Origin: Parietichytrium sp. I65-24A
Taxonomy: Eukaryota; Sar; Bigyra; Thraustochytrida; Thraustochytriidae
Assembly (NCBI GenBank): GCA_012862575.1
Contig: BLSF01000021.1
Location: forward strand, 62,001-126,000
DNA: 64,000 bases
Direction of reading: 5' to 3'
The position numbers and the translations under genes are program-made. Below are positions 10,784-20,211 of this stretch, piece by piece (within the stretch, counting starts at the first letter, position 1; every line of letters starts with the position of its first letter). The notes beneath the pieces are model-generated. The model ran no database searches, had not been told where the DNA came from, and saw only the letters and a program-made list of their open reading frames with translations.

Positions 10784-11395
10784 TATCCTTCAGCGCATTT
10801 AACTTTTTCCAGATATCATATCTCTTTCCTTTCACTCATTTCCATCAGCACCGACTGCTCCCACCTCTGGCCGCTCGCGCGAAGTCGATCCTAGATACAG
10901 AGCAGCAATCTTTCGTCATCTCCGAGCACGCCTTTTCCCGTGTTGGCTTGTGATAATCGGTTCCTAGTTGTATGAACGGCCTTTTGTGTTCAGTGGTCGT
11001 ATTGCATCGCGAAGACGTCCTGGTGACGTAAAAACTATGAAAATCTTTACCACCTGCGACAATCTGCGCTTATAGCAATGCCTTGCACGTACGTAACATG
11101 TTCCCTGCCGCGTTACGAAGCCACTGATTCACGTCACGCAAACTCCCTTCGTGACGAGCCTTCCGCGGTGTGTTGGTTTGACTGGCTGGTGAGTCTGGCG
11201 ATGTCTGGTTGTCTGGTGATGTCTGGTGGTGGGTCGACCATACTTGGTCCATGCGAAAGGAGTGGCAAACAAGCTTGCAGAGCAGATTGAATCAGAGCTA
11301 TCAGAGCAGAACGAAGAAGGAGGTAAAGACGAAGGGACGCTAGATTGGCGGTGCGCAAAAGTGATAGTCGGGAAGAGGAAAGGAGAAGTGGAAAG
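10784..11395. other. Intergenic region
   Basis: 612 bp between two same-strand genes. It contains a short imperfect tandem GATGTCTGGTTGTCTGGT (about 11199-11232). No gene seen. Confidence 0.4.
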
Positions 11396-12373
11396 ATGTC
11401 GAAGGAAGTGACGGCGGAGGAGCAAAAGCGCAGGGAAGTGCAAAATGAGATGCGCAAGTACGTGCTGCAGCTGCAGAAGGATGGAAAGAGCAAGGAAGAT
11501 ATTGAAAAGCTGAAAAAGGCGAAGAAAAGAGAGCTCAACGGGTCCAACAAGAGGAGGGCGGGCGGTCCCGGGGGCTTCGGCGGCAATGGCGGCAATGGTT
11601 TTCAGCAGAGGAGAGATTTTAACAAGAACGGGTTCAATCAGAGAAGAGAAAACGGCAAGAGAGGGCGGTTTGGAGACGACTACAACTCGGGGCGCAACAC
11701 GCGATCCAAGTTTCTCGACTATTCGCAGTACGAAACCAGGGAGGAGGCCGACAAGGCCAGGAAAAGAGACGAGATGGCGAAAAAGCACGACCTCGTGATT
11801 ATTCCGATTCTATGGAAGAAGCGCGAGGATGAGGCGCAACTGATCCGCGACTGTGCGCAAGATTTGAAGAACAAACTAATGAAGCACCGCGTCAACACAT
11901 GGATTGATCAGCGGTCGACTCTTTTGCCCGGCCAGAAGTACGAGTATTGGGAGGCTATGGGAGTCAAATTTCGCATGGAGCTCGGCCCTCAGGAAGCCCA
12001 GACCGAGACGGTATGCTTGAGCAAAGCTAGGCGAAGCCCGGAGGAGGACCCAAAGCGCTGGAAGGACATGAGCACAAAATTGGAAGAGTTCCACAAGATC
12101 CTCGAGATTTTGAAGGAGCAAGGCCTCAAGTGGGTCCCTGCAGATGCTGATCCGTGCGAAGCGTGCGAGCTGGTACGGAACGAAGAGAAGACACAGACCA
12201 AGCCTGCGCCTAGGGCCAGTTATCGCCAAACCGAGGAGCGCCCATCAAGGTTGCTCACACAGGGCAAAGGAAAGCACACGTCATTTGACGATTCGGATGA
12301 CGAAGATGCTGGAGGTAACGCTGGCAGTAACCTTCCCGCAAGTGGAGACGGGCTCGAGGAGAACTGGGAATAG
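11396..12373 (+). CDS. Stand-alone ProRS-type anticodon-binding-domain protein
   Basis: A 325-residue protein with no synthetase catalytic domain. Residues 1-50 are helical and charged. Residues 52-105 are Gly/Arg/Asn-rich (GGPGGFGGNGGNGF, QRRENGKRGRFG), RGG-like and probably RNA-binding. Residues 131-212 match the class IIa anticodon-binding fold in its archaeal/eukaryotic prolyl-tRNA synthetase form: DLVIIPILWKKREDEAQLI, TWIDQRSTLLPGQKYEYWE, GVKFRMELGPQEA. This parallels the ProRS pattern IPIPPKKKED...VDDRDNYTPGWKFNEWE..G.PLRLEIGPRD. The tail is acidic (DDSDDED). A role in tRNA or mRNA binding, such as an accessory subunit or translational regulator, is inferred. The first ATG is at 11396; upstream frame extension has no ATG. 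Confidence 0.8.
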   Translation: MSKEVTAEEQKRREVQNEMRKYVLQLQKDGKSKEDIEKLKKAKKRELNGSNKRRAGGPGGFGGNGGNGFQQRRDFNKNGFNQRRENGKRGRFGDDYNSGRNTRSKFLDYSQYETREEADKARKRDEMAKKHDLVIIPILWKKREDEAQLIRDCAQDLKNKLMKHRVNTWIDQRSTLLPGQKYEYWEAMGVKFRMELGPQEAQTETVCLSKARRSPEEDPKRWKDMSTKLEEFHKILEILKEQGLKWVPADADPCEACELVRNEEKTQTKPAPRASYRQTEERPSRLLTQGKGKHTSFDDSDDEDAGGNAGSNLPASGDGLEENWE

Positions 12374-12666
12374 ATTGTATAAGAATAAGAATAAGAACAA
12401 GAATAACGCATGGTGTGAGTCACAATTGTTATGTGTGAAACAGACTCATTTCACTTTGTCACGTAAAATTTTCCCTTCAGACTCTTCCTCTACAAGCTAG
12501 CTGTAGTGTCTACCGAATGTTGCTTGTGAGATGGGGAAACCGGATCTTCGGGGCGGATTTCTTTTCACGACCCGCCAAAGGTATAACGAGGCGCTGAAAG
12601 GATAAATACAAAAGCTGCTGCAATAGGGTTTCTTAATTAAGAAGTATTTATTCGAGAAAATCGCTT

Positions 12667-13506
12667 TTACTCAAGCGTAAAGAAAAAACTCAGAGCGTAT
12701 CTAGCAGCATTGATGTTCAAGACGGTAAAAAGCACGAATACGATGGCAACTATTACAATAGGGTAAAGCATGCTCGCCACGGCATCTTTCTTCAGGAACG
12801 GGAGGTATAAAAATCCAAGAAACGAGACATACGAGTAGTATCCAAATGTCGCCGCGTAGAGTATGTTGGCTACCAGAGTCGCCAAAAAGGTGCGTGAAAG
12901 CAAAAACGGCAGCATGAAAAATTGCGCCACGTACAACGAGAGAACCAGCGGCCAGTACCCATTGCAGTGTATGTCGAACGCGTACATCCATTCGACCTCC
13001 TGTTCCACGGAGTGGCTATGCCTTGCACGAAAGTATGTATTCGCTACCCACCACCAAAACGTGGCCACGCTGAGCCCGCACACGAAAAAAATGCCAATCT
13101 GCTTTGCCATCAGTCCGAGCATGAACGCGAATGATCTATCCCCAAGAGCAATTGCATAGGCTACGGAGGCGATCGCAATTACGATAAACAAGATCACGAC
13201 AAAGGCAGGATCATCCCTCGCCCACTGCGACTTGGTCTGATTTCTCCAGGAGGTCAGCTTATAGACCCTAGAAGGCGCATGAAGCAGGTATTTCATTTGC
13301 GTGAATGTGTACTGAAAGTCCATTTGCGGGTAATAGACGACTCGGCGCAAATATTTCAGCATCGACCAATGATTCTTGCTTTGGTACTCATCGTACACGC
13401 TGGCCCCGCTCGTGTGATGCCGCGACATTCCACTTGCTACACTGCGCCCCGACGCCGAGGCTCTCTGTCCATAGCCGCCCCCTTGCGATCCATGCAGCGG
13501 CAGCAT
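12667..13506 (-). CDS. UNC50: UNC-50/GMH1 family inner nuclear/Golgi membrane protein
   Basis: A 279-residue polytopic protein. The diagnostic UNC50 core is present: YLRRVVYYPQMDFQYTFTQM, then WARDDPAFVVIL, and VEQEVEWMYAFDIHCNGYWP. Five hydrophobic segments follow the family layout (IVIAIASVAYAIAL; IGIFFVCGLSVATFWWW; LVLSLYVAQFFMLPFLL; ILYAATFGYYSYVSFLGF; MLYPIVIVAIVFVLFTVL). The N-terminal 45 residues are Gly/Ser-rich and cytosolic. Family members work in ER/Golgi trafficking and ARF-GEF recruitment (yeast Gmh1 with Gea1/2) and assembly of cell-surface receptors. The ATG at 13506 is the natural start and the length is close to human UNC50 (259). Confidence 0.92.
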   Translation of the reverse strand: MLPLHGSQGGGYGQRASASGRSVASGMSRHHTSGASVYDEYQSKNHWSMLKYLRRVVYYPQMDFQYTFTQMKYLLHAPSRVYKLTSWRNQTKSQWARDDPAFVVILFIVIAIASVAYAIALGDRSFAFMLGLMAKQIGIFFVCGLSVATFWWWVANTYFRARHSHSVEQEVEWMYAFDIHCNGYWPLVLSLYVAQFFMLPFLLSRTFLATLVANILYAATFGYYSYVSFLGFLYLPFLKKDAVASMLYPIVIVAIVFVLFTVLNINAARYALSFFFTLE

Positions 13507-14193
13507 CTCGCCTGCTTTCTGCCGCGCTTATACTCGGCTGCCACCCCCGCGCACCTTTTCGCGCTCCTTGCTGCGCCAAGTCTGGCGCAACCTCAGTCTG
13601 ACAGCCGCCTTCCCGCTCTCAGTCGCTGGCTCCTGCTCCCAAACCACGGATCACGGGCGAGATCAAAGTACGCACCAAAGCTTCGACGTGGCGTCTCACG
13701 TCCTGCCGCTGCGTCAACGACTCTTGCTCCCTCCGAGGCCCGCGTCCGACAGTCCTGGTTGTCCTGGTTGTCCTGATCGCAGCCGGAGACGCGGGTCAGA
13801 GTCAGCGAGATAAGAAGATGATAAAAGGGAAGGAAAGAAAGAAAGAAGAAATGAGGGAAGAAGTCTCGCTCGCTCACTCGCTACTCTGAGTACGTTGGGG
13901 AGGTAGCGAGGCGTACTCTGGACTCTCACTCCCCGTGGATAGATAGCCTACTGACGCTGTCATGCAAGCAATGCAAGTAATGCAAGGCTCTTCTTGTCAA
14001 GTTGTCTTGCTCGGATCGCTCATGGATACATGGATGCATAGATGCGAGAGAAAGCTCTGTGGACGCATCAGAAAATTTTGAAAGTTGCGTGCGTGTCAAC
14101 TGTAAGAAAAGTTATATAATGGACGAGCGGAGGAAACGGGGAACGTGGACGACAACATAATTACAAGAGGTCGAGTGGAAAGGTTGAGTGGAA
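13507..14193. other. Intergenic region upstream of UNC50
   Basis: 687 bp. It holds a purine-rich tract (13818-13862, AAGGAAAGAAAGAAAGAAG) on the strand opposite UNC50 and imperfect ATGCAAG repeats near 13970-13990. No gene seen. Confidence 0.4.
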
Positions 14194-15495
14194 CTACCAG
14201 AATCCACGAAAGTAGTCGTTTTTGGCGCGCTCGGAAGGAGCAACTCCTGCGATGATGTCGAGCATGGTCTCCACGCAGTACTTGGGCTTGATTTGCAACA
14301 CCTCCCAGGTATTGCGCGAATCGTATATGCGGGACACGTGCTGAGGAAACTGCCACTGCATTTCTGCGTATTTCGGGGCCAGCCGTTCGCGGACTTGGTC
14401 GAGATCGTGATCTAAAAGGGGTGAGATGGTAGAAACAATGAGCGGCCCGAGCTGCGTTGCTTTCTGCTCCTGGCGTTCCTCCACGAGCAATTGCATGCAT
14501 CTCAAATGCGCGACCAGCATGTCGTAAAGAGTGGAGCGAACGCCAGCCAGGAGCTCATCGCACTTGACGTTACCGTTCTTCTTCACCACTACTCTTTCAG
14601 AGGCAGACTTGTCGGACTCGAAAACATCTTCGGCAAAGAAACGCGAGCACCGGAGCACCCCGACGTTGACCTGGCTTTGTTGCAAGCAAATTTGCTCTGC
14701 GGCAATCTTGCTCCTGCCATACGCGTTTCGCGGCTCAAAGAGCTCCGTGTCATTTGCAAGGACCACAGTTTCAGCCTTCTCCTTTTCCTTAACCTCGCGC
14801 GAAATCATGAGCGACGTTGTGGACGAAAAGACCACCCCTCGCGAGTGTCGCTCTCTAGCTGCCTGCAGAACGTTGCGCATCCCTTGTACATTGACTGCCT
14901 GGAAGGCGGCCTCAGAATAATAGTCTAGGTTGGGCGCGTGCAGTGCAGCAGTGTGGAAGATTACACAGCCTTCTGGTGCGGCTGCGAGAACATCCTCCAG
15001 AGACTCCACACTGCCGAGGAAAGTCGTACATGGGCCCGGTGCCACATCAAGTCCACTGACCTGGCATCCCTTCCTGCGCAGGACTTTGACCAGACTGCGA
15101 CCCAGATACCCGGAGCTCCCGGTAACCAGGACCGGTCCAAAGTTCACTTGGATACCCACTACTTCTTCCAGCGTCCTCTCCATCGCAAGCTCTTCCATCT
15201 CCACCTTGCTACTAAACTCACCGCCCTCTTCCTGCACCAAAAAGTATTCTGGCGTGCGGCCCACCGCCACCTCGTCCTGCAAAACGGTGGTCACCATCTC
15301 ACCCACGCACCTTGCAGAGCGCGCCCGAGGCCAGCCAAGCGTTATCTCCTCGCTGACGGGCGCCGCCCCGAAACGACCTAGACGAACGGGAGCTGCGAGT
15401 CCACTCTTTTCTCCGTGGCCAAAGAAAGGCGACAACAAAGCGAGTGTGGTGGCGACGTATCGAACAGGACGGTGTGCAAAGTCGCAGTAAGTCAT
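14194..15495 (-). CDS. Extended short-chain dehydrogenase/epimerase family protein
   Basis: A 433-residue NAD(P)-dependent sugar epimerase/dehydratase-like or 3-beta-HSD-like protein. Residues 120-140 hold the Rossmann motif VTGSSGYLGRSLV (GxxGxxG), followed by an acidic NAD-binding residue in SGLDVA. HTAALHAP corresponds to the NAAA-type motif, FSSTTSLM gives the catalytic Ser/Thr strand, and YGRSK (Tyr259, Lys263) the YxxxK active site. About 118 residues precede the Rossmann fold. They have no clear family match and begin with a hydrophobic stretch (VRYVATTLALLSPFFG) that could be a signal anchor or targeting peptide. The substrate cannot be read from the sequence. It is divergent from the neighbouring glycosyltransferase pair (249 bp apart), and a shared glycan pathway is possible but unproven. 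Confidence 0.85.
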   Translation of the reverse strand: MTYCDFAHRPVRYVATTLALLSPFFGHGEKSGLAAPVRLGRFGAAPVSEEITLGWPRARSARCVGEMVTTVLQDEVAVGRTPEYFLVQEEGGEFSSKVEMEELAMERTLEEVVGIQVNFGPVLVTGSSGYLGRSLVKVLRRKGCQVSGLDVAPGPCTTFLGSVESLEDVLAAAPEGCVIFHTAALHAPNLDYYSEAAFQAVNVQGMRNVLQAARERHSRGVVFSSTTSLMISREVKEKEKAETVVLANDTELFEPRNAYGRSKIAAEQICLQQSQVNVGVLRCSRFFAEDVFESDKSASERVVVKKNGNVKCDELLAGVRSTLYDMLVAHLRCMQLLVEERQEQKATQLGPLIVSTISPLLDHDLDQVRERLAPKYAEMQWQFPQHVSRIYDSRNTWEVLQIKPKYCVETMLDIIAGVAPSERAKNDYFRGFW

Positions 15496-15744
15496 AGTCA
15501 GTCAGTCAGTACCAGTGCATGTGTACTCTACGTCTGGGCTATTCCGTGTTGTATTCATTGTTGTATTCATTGTTGTTGTTTTTGCTGTTTTAGTTTTGTT
15601 ATGTTTTGTTTCATGAACAATTGTTGATCAAAAAGGACGGTACTCGAGTACCGGTACAGACAGTGTGTCAGGGTGGTGGCGCGACGCTCGGGTGATAACG
15701 CCGGCTGGCAAGGGGATTGCTTTCGTGGCAGAAACGCTGGTAGG

Positions 15745-16833
15745 ATGGAGGGGACGGTGGGGCTGGCGGCGAGGCGCGCGGGGAGCGAGTGGGTGAAACT
15801 GCTGTTATTGACTTTGGTGGTGAAAGTGACGCGGTTCAGCTTGGAGTGGTGGTCCATGGAGCGCGTGCTGGCGGAGCTGTGGAGAGAGCGCGCGGAGTGG
15901 AAGATACCGCCGATGAGGTGCGGCGCGAAGAGCAGAACGATGGTGGCGCTCCCTATTTTGGGAGTGGACGCGGCGACAATGAGCACGGAGAGCAAGGTGA
16001 GGGCGATAAGCGTAGTGAGCCAGCTGGCGCGGAGCAAATTGCCCGCGTTGGCGGTGCCCGGGGCCTCCAGCGGGGGAAAGCTTGACAGGATGCTGGCAAA
16101 CCTGGAAAATGCTCTGAGTACGTGCCATTCTCTCAAAGACCAGTACGAGTTGTGCATAATTATGCAAGACGATACTGTCTTGCACCCGAACATCAAAGAG
16201 GAGCTATTGTGCTCGTTGGAAAAGCTTCCGCAAGACTGGACCATGTTCCATATGTGCCCCGGCGCCACGTGGGGTCGAGCGTCTCGCGACGCCTCCAAGC
16301 ACTTTAGACTCAACCCGGAGTTCCCCCTCCGCCATCCTGGCGCGGACGTATCCGGAAGGTACTTTACCATATGGCCGGACTCCAAAGTGTTCCCTGGCGG
16401 ACCAGTTGCATTCGCCATGAAAAGCTCATCGGCTGAGTCCATTTTAAACGTCTTTCGAAGTATGCATAAGAACGCCCTGACCACAGACGACACGATTCTT
16501 GCCGCAATGAAAGTTCATGGCGGGTACACAAGCTACCAGCCGCAGCTCTGCTACGAGGCGGTGTTCTCTGGAAGCTATTTTGAGAAGAATTGGATCATTG
16601 AATTTGTAATTTATGACCTTGGCATCGCCTTTGCAATCTTGACGTTAGCGTTTCTCCTTCGACAGCACCTGCGCGCGAGATTCCTCCCGCAAGGGCAATG
16701 GGAAACGACTGTGGATGGACATTACTCAAGACCCAGCGGTTCTGCGCGAAGGCTTGCAACCATACACGAACGCCACAATCCTGATCTTGACTATTTCAAT
16801 ACCTCAAATCTGCGCTCGCTGGCCACAAGCTGA
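15745..16833 (+). CDS. Glycosyltransferase-like membrane protein, paralogue A
   Basis: A 362-residue protein, homologous throughout to the next gene. An N-terminal hydrophobic segment (about residues 17-30) could anchor it. The core is CIIMQDDTVLHPNI (acidic QDD at 141-143), LPQDWTMFHMCPGATWG, RYFTIWP, PGGPVAFAMK, TDDTILAAM and QPQLCYEAVFSG. The acidic pair before a hydrophobic-HP run and the DW.M.H pattern recall GT-A enzymes of the GT25 type (EDDV.FHP...LP.DWD). A second hydrophobic segment near residues 284-305 (IEFVIYDLGIAFAILTLAFLL) precedes a basic tail. First in-frame ATG is at 15745. A Golgi or ER glycosyltransferase is the best guess; donor and acceptor are unknown. Confidence 0.7.
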   Translation: MEGTVGLAARRAGSEWVKLLLLTLVVKVTRFSLEWWSMERVLAELWRERAEWKIPPMRCGAKSRTMVALPILGVDAATMSTESKVRAISVVSQLARSKLPALAVPGASSGGKLDRMLANLENALSTCHSLKDQYELCIIMQDDTVLHPNIKEELLCSLEKLPQDWTMFHMCPGATWGRASRDASKHFRLNPEFPLRHPGADVSGRYFTIWPDSKVFPGGPVAFAMKSSSAESILNVFRSMHKNALTTDDTILAAMKVHGGYTSYQPQLCYEAVFSGSYFEKNWIIEFVIYDLGIAFAILTLAFLLRQHLRARFLPQGQWETTVDGHYSRPSGSARRLATIHERHNPDLDYFNTSNLRSLATS

Positions 16834-17293
16834 TTGTCATCACTGTAGGTTTCGAGTTCTGTTTTGTCGCAACCCGTCATAACTTCGCTCGTTTTAGAAA
16901 GTAATCAAATGTACAAGCCGCCGGACCTTGGCAACGCTTGATCCCACTTCTGTGCATAGTCAACTTAAATGATGATCCCAGCACTTCCTTCGGATGTCTC
17001 GTCTCTTGTAATTTGACAGTTTCGAGGCACGACTACACAAGCCACTACGGTACTCAGTATATACACCAGGCTGGCACATACTCGGAGAGCGATGTTCCAG
17101 CGGCGTGTTTCAAGTATGGACCACATACATACCCTGAGCGTCTCTTAAACGCGGATTGTTCTCGTCAGATTTGGCATCTCCGCGCCGCTGTGGCTCGCGG
17201 GCGGGAGGGGGTACGTCCCGCTGAGTGCGCGTTACCGGAGCGCGGAGTAACGCGCGCGGTTGTCTGGTAAAGTTCTCCGTACGGTGTGCAAGG
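16834..17293. other. Spacer between glycosyltransferase paralogues
   Basis: 460 bp between same-strand paralogues. It probably contains the 3' UTR of A and the promoter of B. No repeat or gene seen. Confidence 0.4.
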
Positions 17294-18307
17294 ATGTTCA
17301 GTGAAGAATTCGACCGCTGCCGCTTCGCCCTGGACAAAGTTTCGAGGCATGGTTGCCATGTTGTGATTCTTACTTTGCTCATGTTTGTTTGCATCAAGCT
17401 GTTGTTCTTCGAGGCCAACTGGGCATTATTGGACTGGTATTTGTTTGATATACAGAATGAGAGGAAACAGGCCTTTCTCACAGGATGTCGTCGAGACGGT
17501 TTTGCATCGAGCGTGGAAGCCTTTGCGATCGTGATGACCCAGCCCGGCCTTCAGACACAGGTCACGCAGGCTAGGCTCATTCACACAGCCAGCCAATTTG
17601 CAGCTCTGGGATTGCCAGTCCAATTCGTCGCTGGAGTGCAGGATAAATCCAAGTATCGGTCAACTAAATTAGCACTGATAGATGCGCTTCAGTCGTGCCA
17701 CGCCTCTGTTTTGATGCCAGAGCACTGCTTGATTACACAGGATGATGCCGTGTTCCACCCGCGGCTGCTCTCTGAAGCACAATGCACCATCGATGAGATG
17801 CCAGACGACTGGAGAATGCTTCACCTTTGCCCTCGGACATCATGGGGAAAGGAATTTAATCGAGTCGACATGAGATTCCACTTCAACCCAGAGTTCGACC
17901 ACGGCGAAGATGAAGGTGTGAGATACTTCAAACGATGGCCAGCAGACCGTGAGCGAAGGCCGATTCCAGGAGGGCCATTGGCATTTTTTATCAAACGTGA
18001 TCGTTGTCCCGAGATCATCGAGCGTCTCCGGGTTGACTTGGACAAGAAATATAACGACGACATTGTGCTACAGCTCTTTCACATGGACGACTACATCACA
18101 AAGGAGCCTCAGCTATGCTACGAGAATCAATTCACAGGAACCACCTATACTAAAGGGATCCCGCTGAATTTCAAATTCTTCTTCTATGCCGCGGCCTCGA
18201 GTATTGCTTTGCTTCTGGGATTTTTCTTTTGGTATACAAATGAGATCACTGACCTCCATGCCTACTTTTTCCGGCCAACATACCAGCGCTTGGCCAGCGA
18301 GGAATGA
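17294..18307 (+). CDS. Glycosyltransferase-like membrane protein, paralogue B
   Basis: A 337-residue tandem paralogue of the preceding gene. A clear signal anchor covers residues 21-39 (CHVVILTLLMFVCIKLLFF). The shared core reads CLITQDDAVFHPRL (QDD 149-151), MPDDWRMLHLCPRTSWG, FHFNPEF, RYFKRWP, PGGPLAFFIK, DDYI and EPQLCYENQFTG. An upstream block EAFAIVMTQPG and SQFAALGLPVQFVAG also aligns with paralogue A (SQLARSKLPALAVPG). A second membrane segment at 294-314 (FKFFFYAAASSIALLLGFFFW) is followed by a short tail, so the catalytic-like core lies between two membrane segments, as in A. First in-frame ATG is at 17294. GT25-like activity is inferred. Confidence 0.72.
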   Translation: MFSEEFDRCRFALDKVSRHGCHVVILTLLMFVCIKLLFFEANWALLDWYLFDIQNERKQAFLTGCRRDGFASSVEAFAIVMTQPGLQTQVTQARLIHTASQFAALGLPVQFVAGVQDKSKYRSTKLALIDALQSCHASVLMPEHCLITQDDAVFHPRLLSEAQCTIDEMPDDWRMLHLCPRTSWGKEFNRVDMRFHFNPEFDHGEDEGVRYFKRWPADRERRPIPGGPLAFFIKRDRCPEIIERLRVDLDKKYNDDIVLQLFHMDDYITKEPQLCYENQFTGTTYTKGIPLNFKFFFYAAASSIALLLGFFFWYTNEITDLHAYFFRPTYQRLASEE

Positions 18308-18625
18308 AAGCCGTCGCGGCGCTGTAATATTCGGAAGACTTTTTTTTGATTATATTTCAGGAATCTCGAATAATAGGAGAGTACAACGTGTTTCAAAATA
18401 AAAAATCTGTACATTACTTTTGATTAGTTTTTTGGGGAAAAAGTTGGTTTGGAAACGCAAAACTTGCGCGGGTTCAAAATCATTTGGTCTGCTGCGAACA
18501 TACCTCACAGGTACGCGAAAGGGCTAAAGTAGACTCGCGCAGACACTACACTCTCAAAACTGGGCATTTGGCAAAATAAAAATTGGCAGGTTGAGGCAAA
18601 ACTGACGGGCCATAGCGATGATCTT
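18308..18625. other. Convergent intergenic region
   Basis: 318 bp, AT-rich, with probable 3' processing signals (AATAAAAAAT at about 18397). Nothing else seen. Confidence 0.4.
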
Positions 18626-18889
18626 TCAATACACCACACGCGACCAGCTTCCGAGGCTCAAAATTGGGAGCGAGCTCTTGCTCTTGCGCCTATGCGCTGC
18701 AGCCCATTTATTCTGCCTTTCCTCGGCGCTGAGATGGTAAACGAAAACGCGAACTTGCTCGTTAAACGAGATCTTATCCTTCTTCGCGTCCATCTGCTCT
18801 TGCTCCTTCACGTCCGAGTGTGCCATCCTATCCGCAGCTTCGAACACGTTATCGCCAACCACTGGAACACTTGGCTGTTGATCACACAT
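18626..18889 (-). CDS. Small hypothetical protein with PP1-docking-like motif
   Basis: An 87-residue ORF with a true ATG. The frame stays open eight more codons upstream (YKELQDIIQSLP...), starting right after a CGATAG that could be a splice acceptor, so an upstream exon is possible. The visible sequence is hydrophilic and helical. KISF at residues 39-42 followed by NEQVRVFVYHLSAEER resembles the RVxF docking motif plus VxF region of PP1 regulators such as PPP1R15 (KVRFSEKVTVHFLAV). The C-terminus is basic. I do not recognise an orthologue. The gene call rests on codon texture and isolation from other ORFs, so it is moderately uncertain. Confidence 0.45.
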   Translation of the reverse strand: MCDQQPSVPVVGDNVFEAADRMAHSDVKEQEQMDAKKDKISFNEQVRVFVYHLSAEERQNKWAAAHRRKSKSSLPILSLGSWSRVVY

Positions 18890-19913
18890 TTTCGCAGGTA
18901 AAGATTGTATAATATCTTGTAGCTCCTTGTACTATCGTGCTTGGGTTTCTCTGAAAGAGATGTCTTCGCTTTGTTGAATTTATTACTTCTTGGTGCGCTT
19001 TGAGTTTGGGTTTTGAAAGCATTCATTCTCCACGTCCATCTCGTCTCATCATCTGTCTCATCGTTCCTTGTGGCAGCCACAACGGCGAGGCCTAGTCGTT
19101 TTTAGGGCAAACCATAGTGGACCCGGACGCGAAGGTCGAGAAAGCGTGACCTTTGTGCTGGAGACTGTTGCTAGGCGAAGCTGTGATGCAAATCTTCTCC
19201 GGGGCGGAAGTGAATTCTCACGAATGGGGCGAGGAGATGAAGGTCTAATCTTGATAGCCGTGTCACTTTTCGTCGCATGTTGTGAACAAGGGATTACTCC
19301 CATGCCTACGGCGCAGAATCTAAAAACCATGCGGGTTAGAAAGACTCTTCTTGTGGGCCCGTGGGTGAGGTGAGTGAGTGAGTGAGTGAGTGAGTGTGTG
19401 AGTGTGTGTTTGAGATCTTGGCCCCCGGGATTTCTTGGCGCCTCCCGATAAGCAGTCTTCTCGCGAGTAAGAATTGTAAAAATTGTAAGAATTGTGGAAT
19501 TGCGAATTACATAATTAGTCCAACCAGCGCGGGGCGTAAACACAGTAGACATCGTCCTGCTCGTGCACGTCCGGTGACTTGTAGTACGGTGGCAGAAAAA
19601 TAGGGGCCAGTGGTGGCCAAGACTGGCTGTCGCATGAGAAAACTCCGGCACCACAATCGAGGCTCGTGAAGCGCAGGCTCTTACCGCTTGTTTATGCGAA
19701 ACAAGAGCCTCGACGCCGTCAAGGCCTCAAATTTTCGATGGGGATTTCCCATCCCGACTTTTCTGGAGCCGCACACCCCACCCACCCATCCACCGAACCA
19801 TCCATTCGCCCATCATCAATCTGTCTTTGAATCCTTCCAACCCGTTTTGTTTCCCCACCAGTGAACGCCATGTGTGTGAGAACATGTGAGAACAGTTATT
19901 ATTTTTCATTTCA
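18890..19913. other. Gene-poor region
   Basis: About 1 kb with only short, unconvincing ORFs. It contains a GTGA-type microsatellite at 19369-19408 and TTGTAAAAATTGTAAGAATTG near 19472-19492. One reading frame near 18961-19080 (minus) is open and could include an upstream exon of the small PP1-motif gene, but no splice solution was convincing. Confidence 0.35.
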
Positions 19914-20200
19914 TATAATGTTGTGGAGTTGAGAGTTCTCACTTCCGTACCAGAACTCACAGTCAATATTGGGTACAGTCTCGCCGACTCTCGCGGCTTC
20001 GCGATTCACCGTCTGTATGTGTGATGGCTACACTGCCACGAGTTGTACTGAGCTCAGTACCGACACTCGACACGCACGAAACTTGCCATCGACCCTTGAG
20101 AGATCGACAGCGAACTGTGACCGGAAGAGGGAGAATTCTGTACTAACAAGTATCTTTGCAACTGTCATAACAAATTCTCTCCTCCACCATTTTCTGAACC
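19914..20200. repeat. 290-bp direct repeat, copy 1 (left of gap)
   Basis: 287 bp nearly identical to 20878-21168. The copies differ by a handful of substitutions and a 4-bp TGTG insertion in copy 2, about 98% identity. It is non-coding, and the assembly gap starts 11 bases after its end. Confidence 0.9.
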
Positions 20201-20211
20201 ACGAGTAGTGT

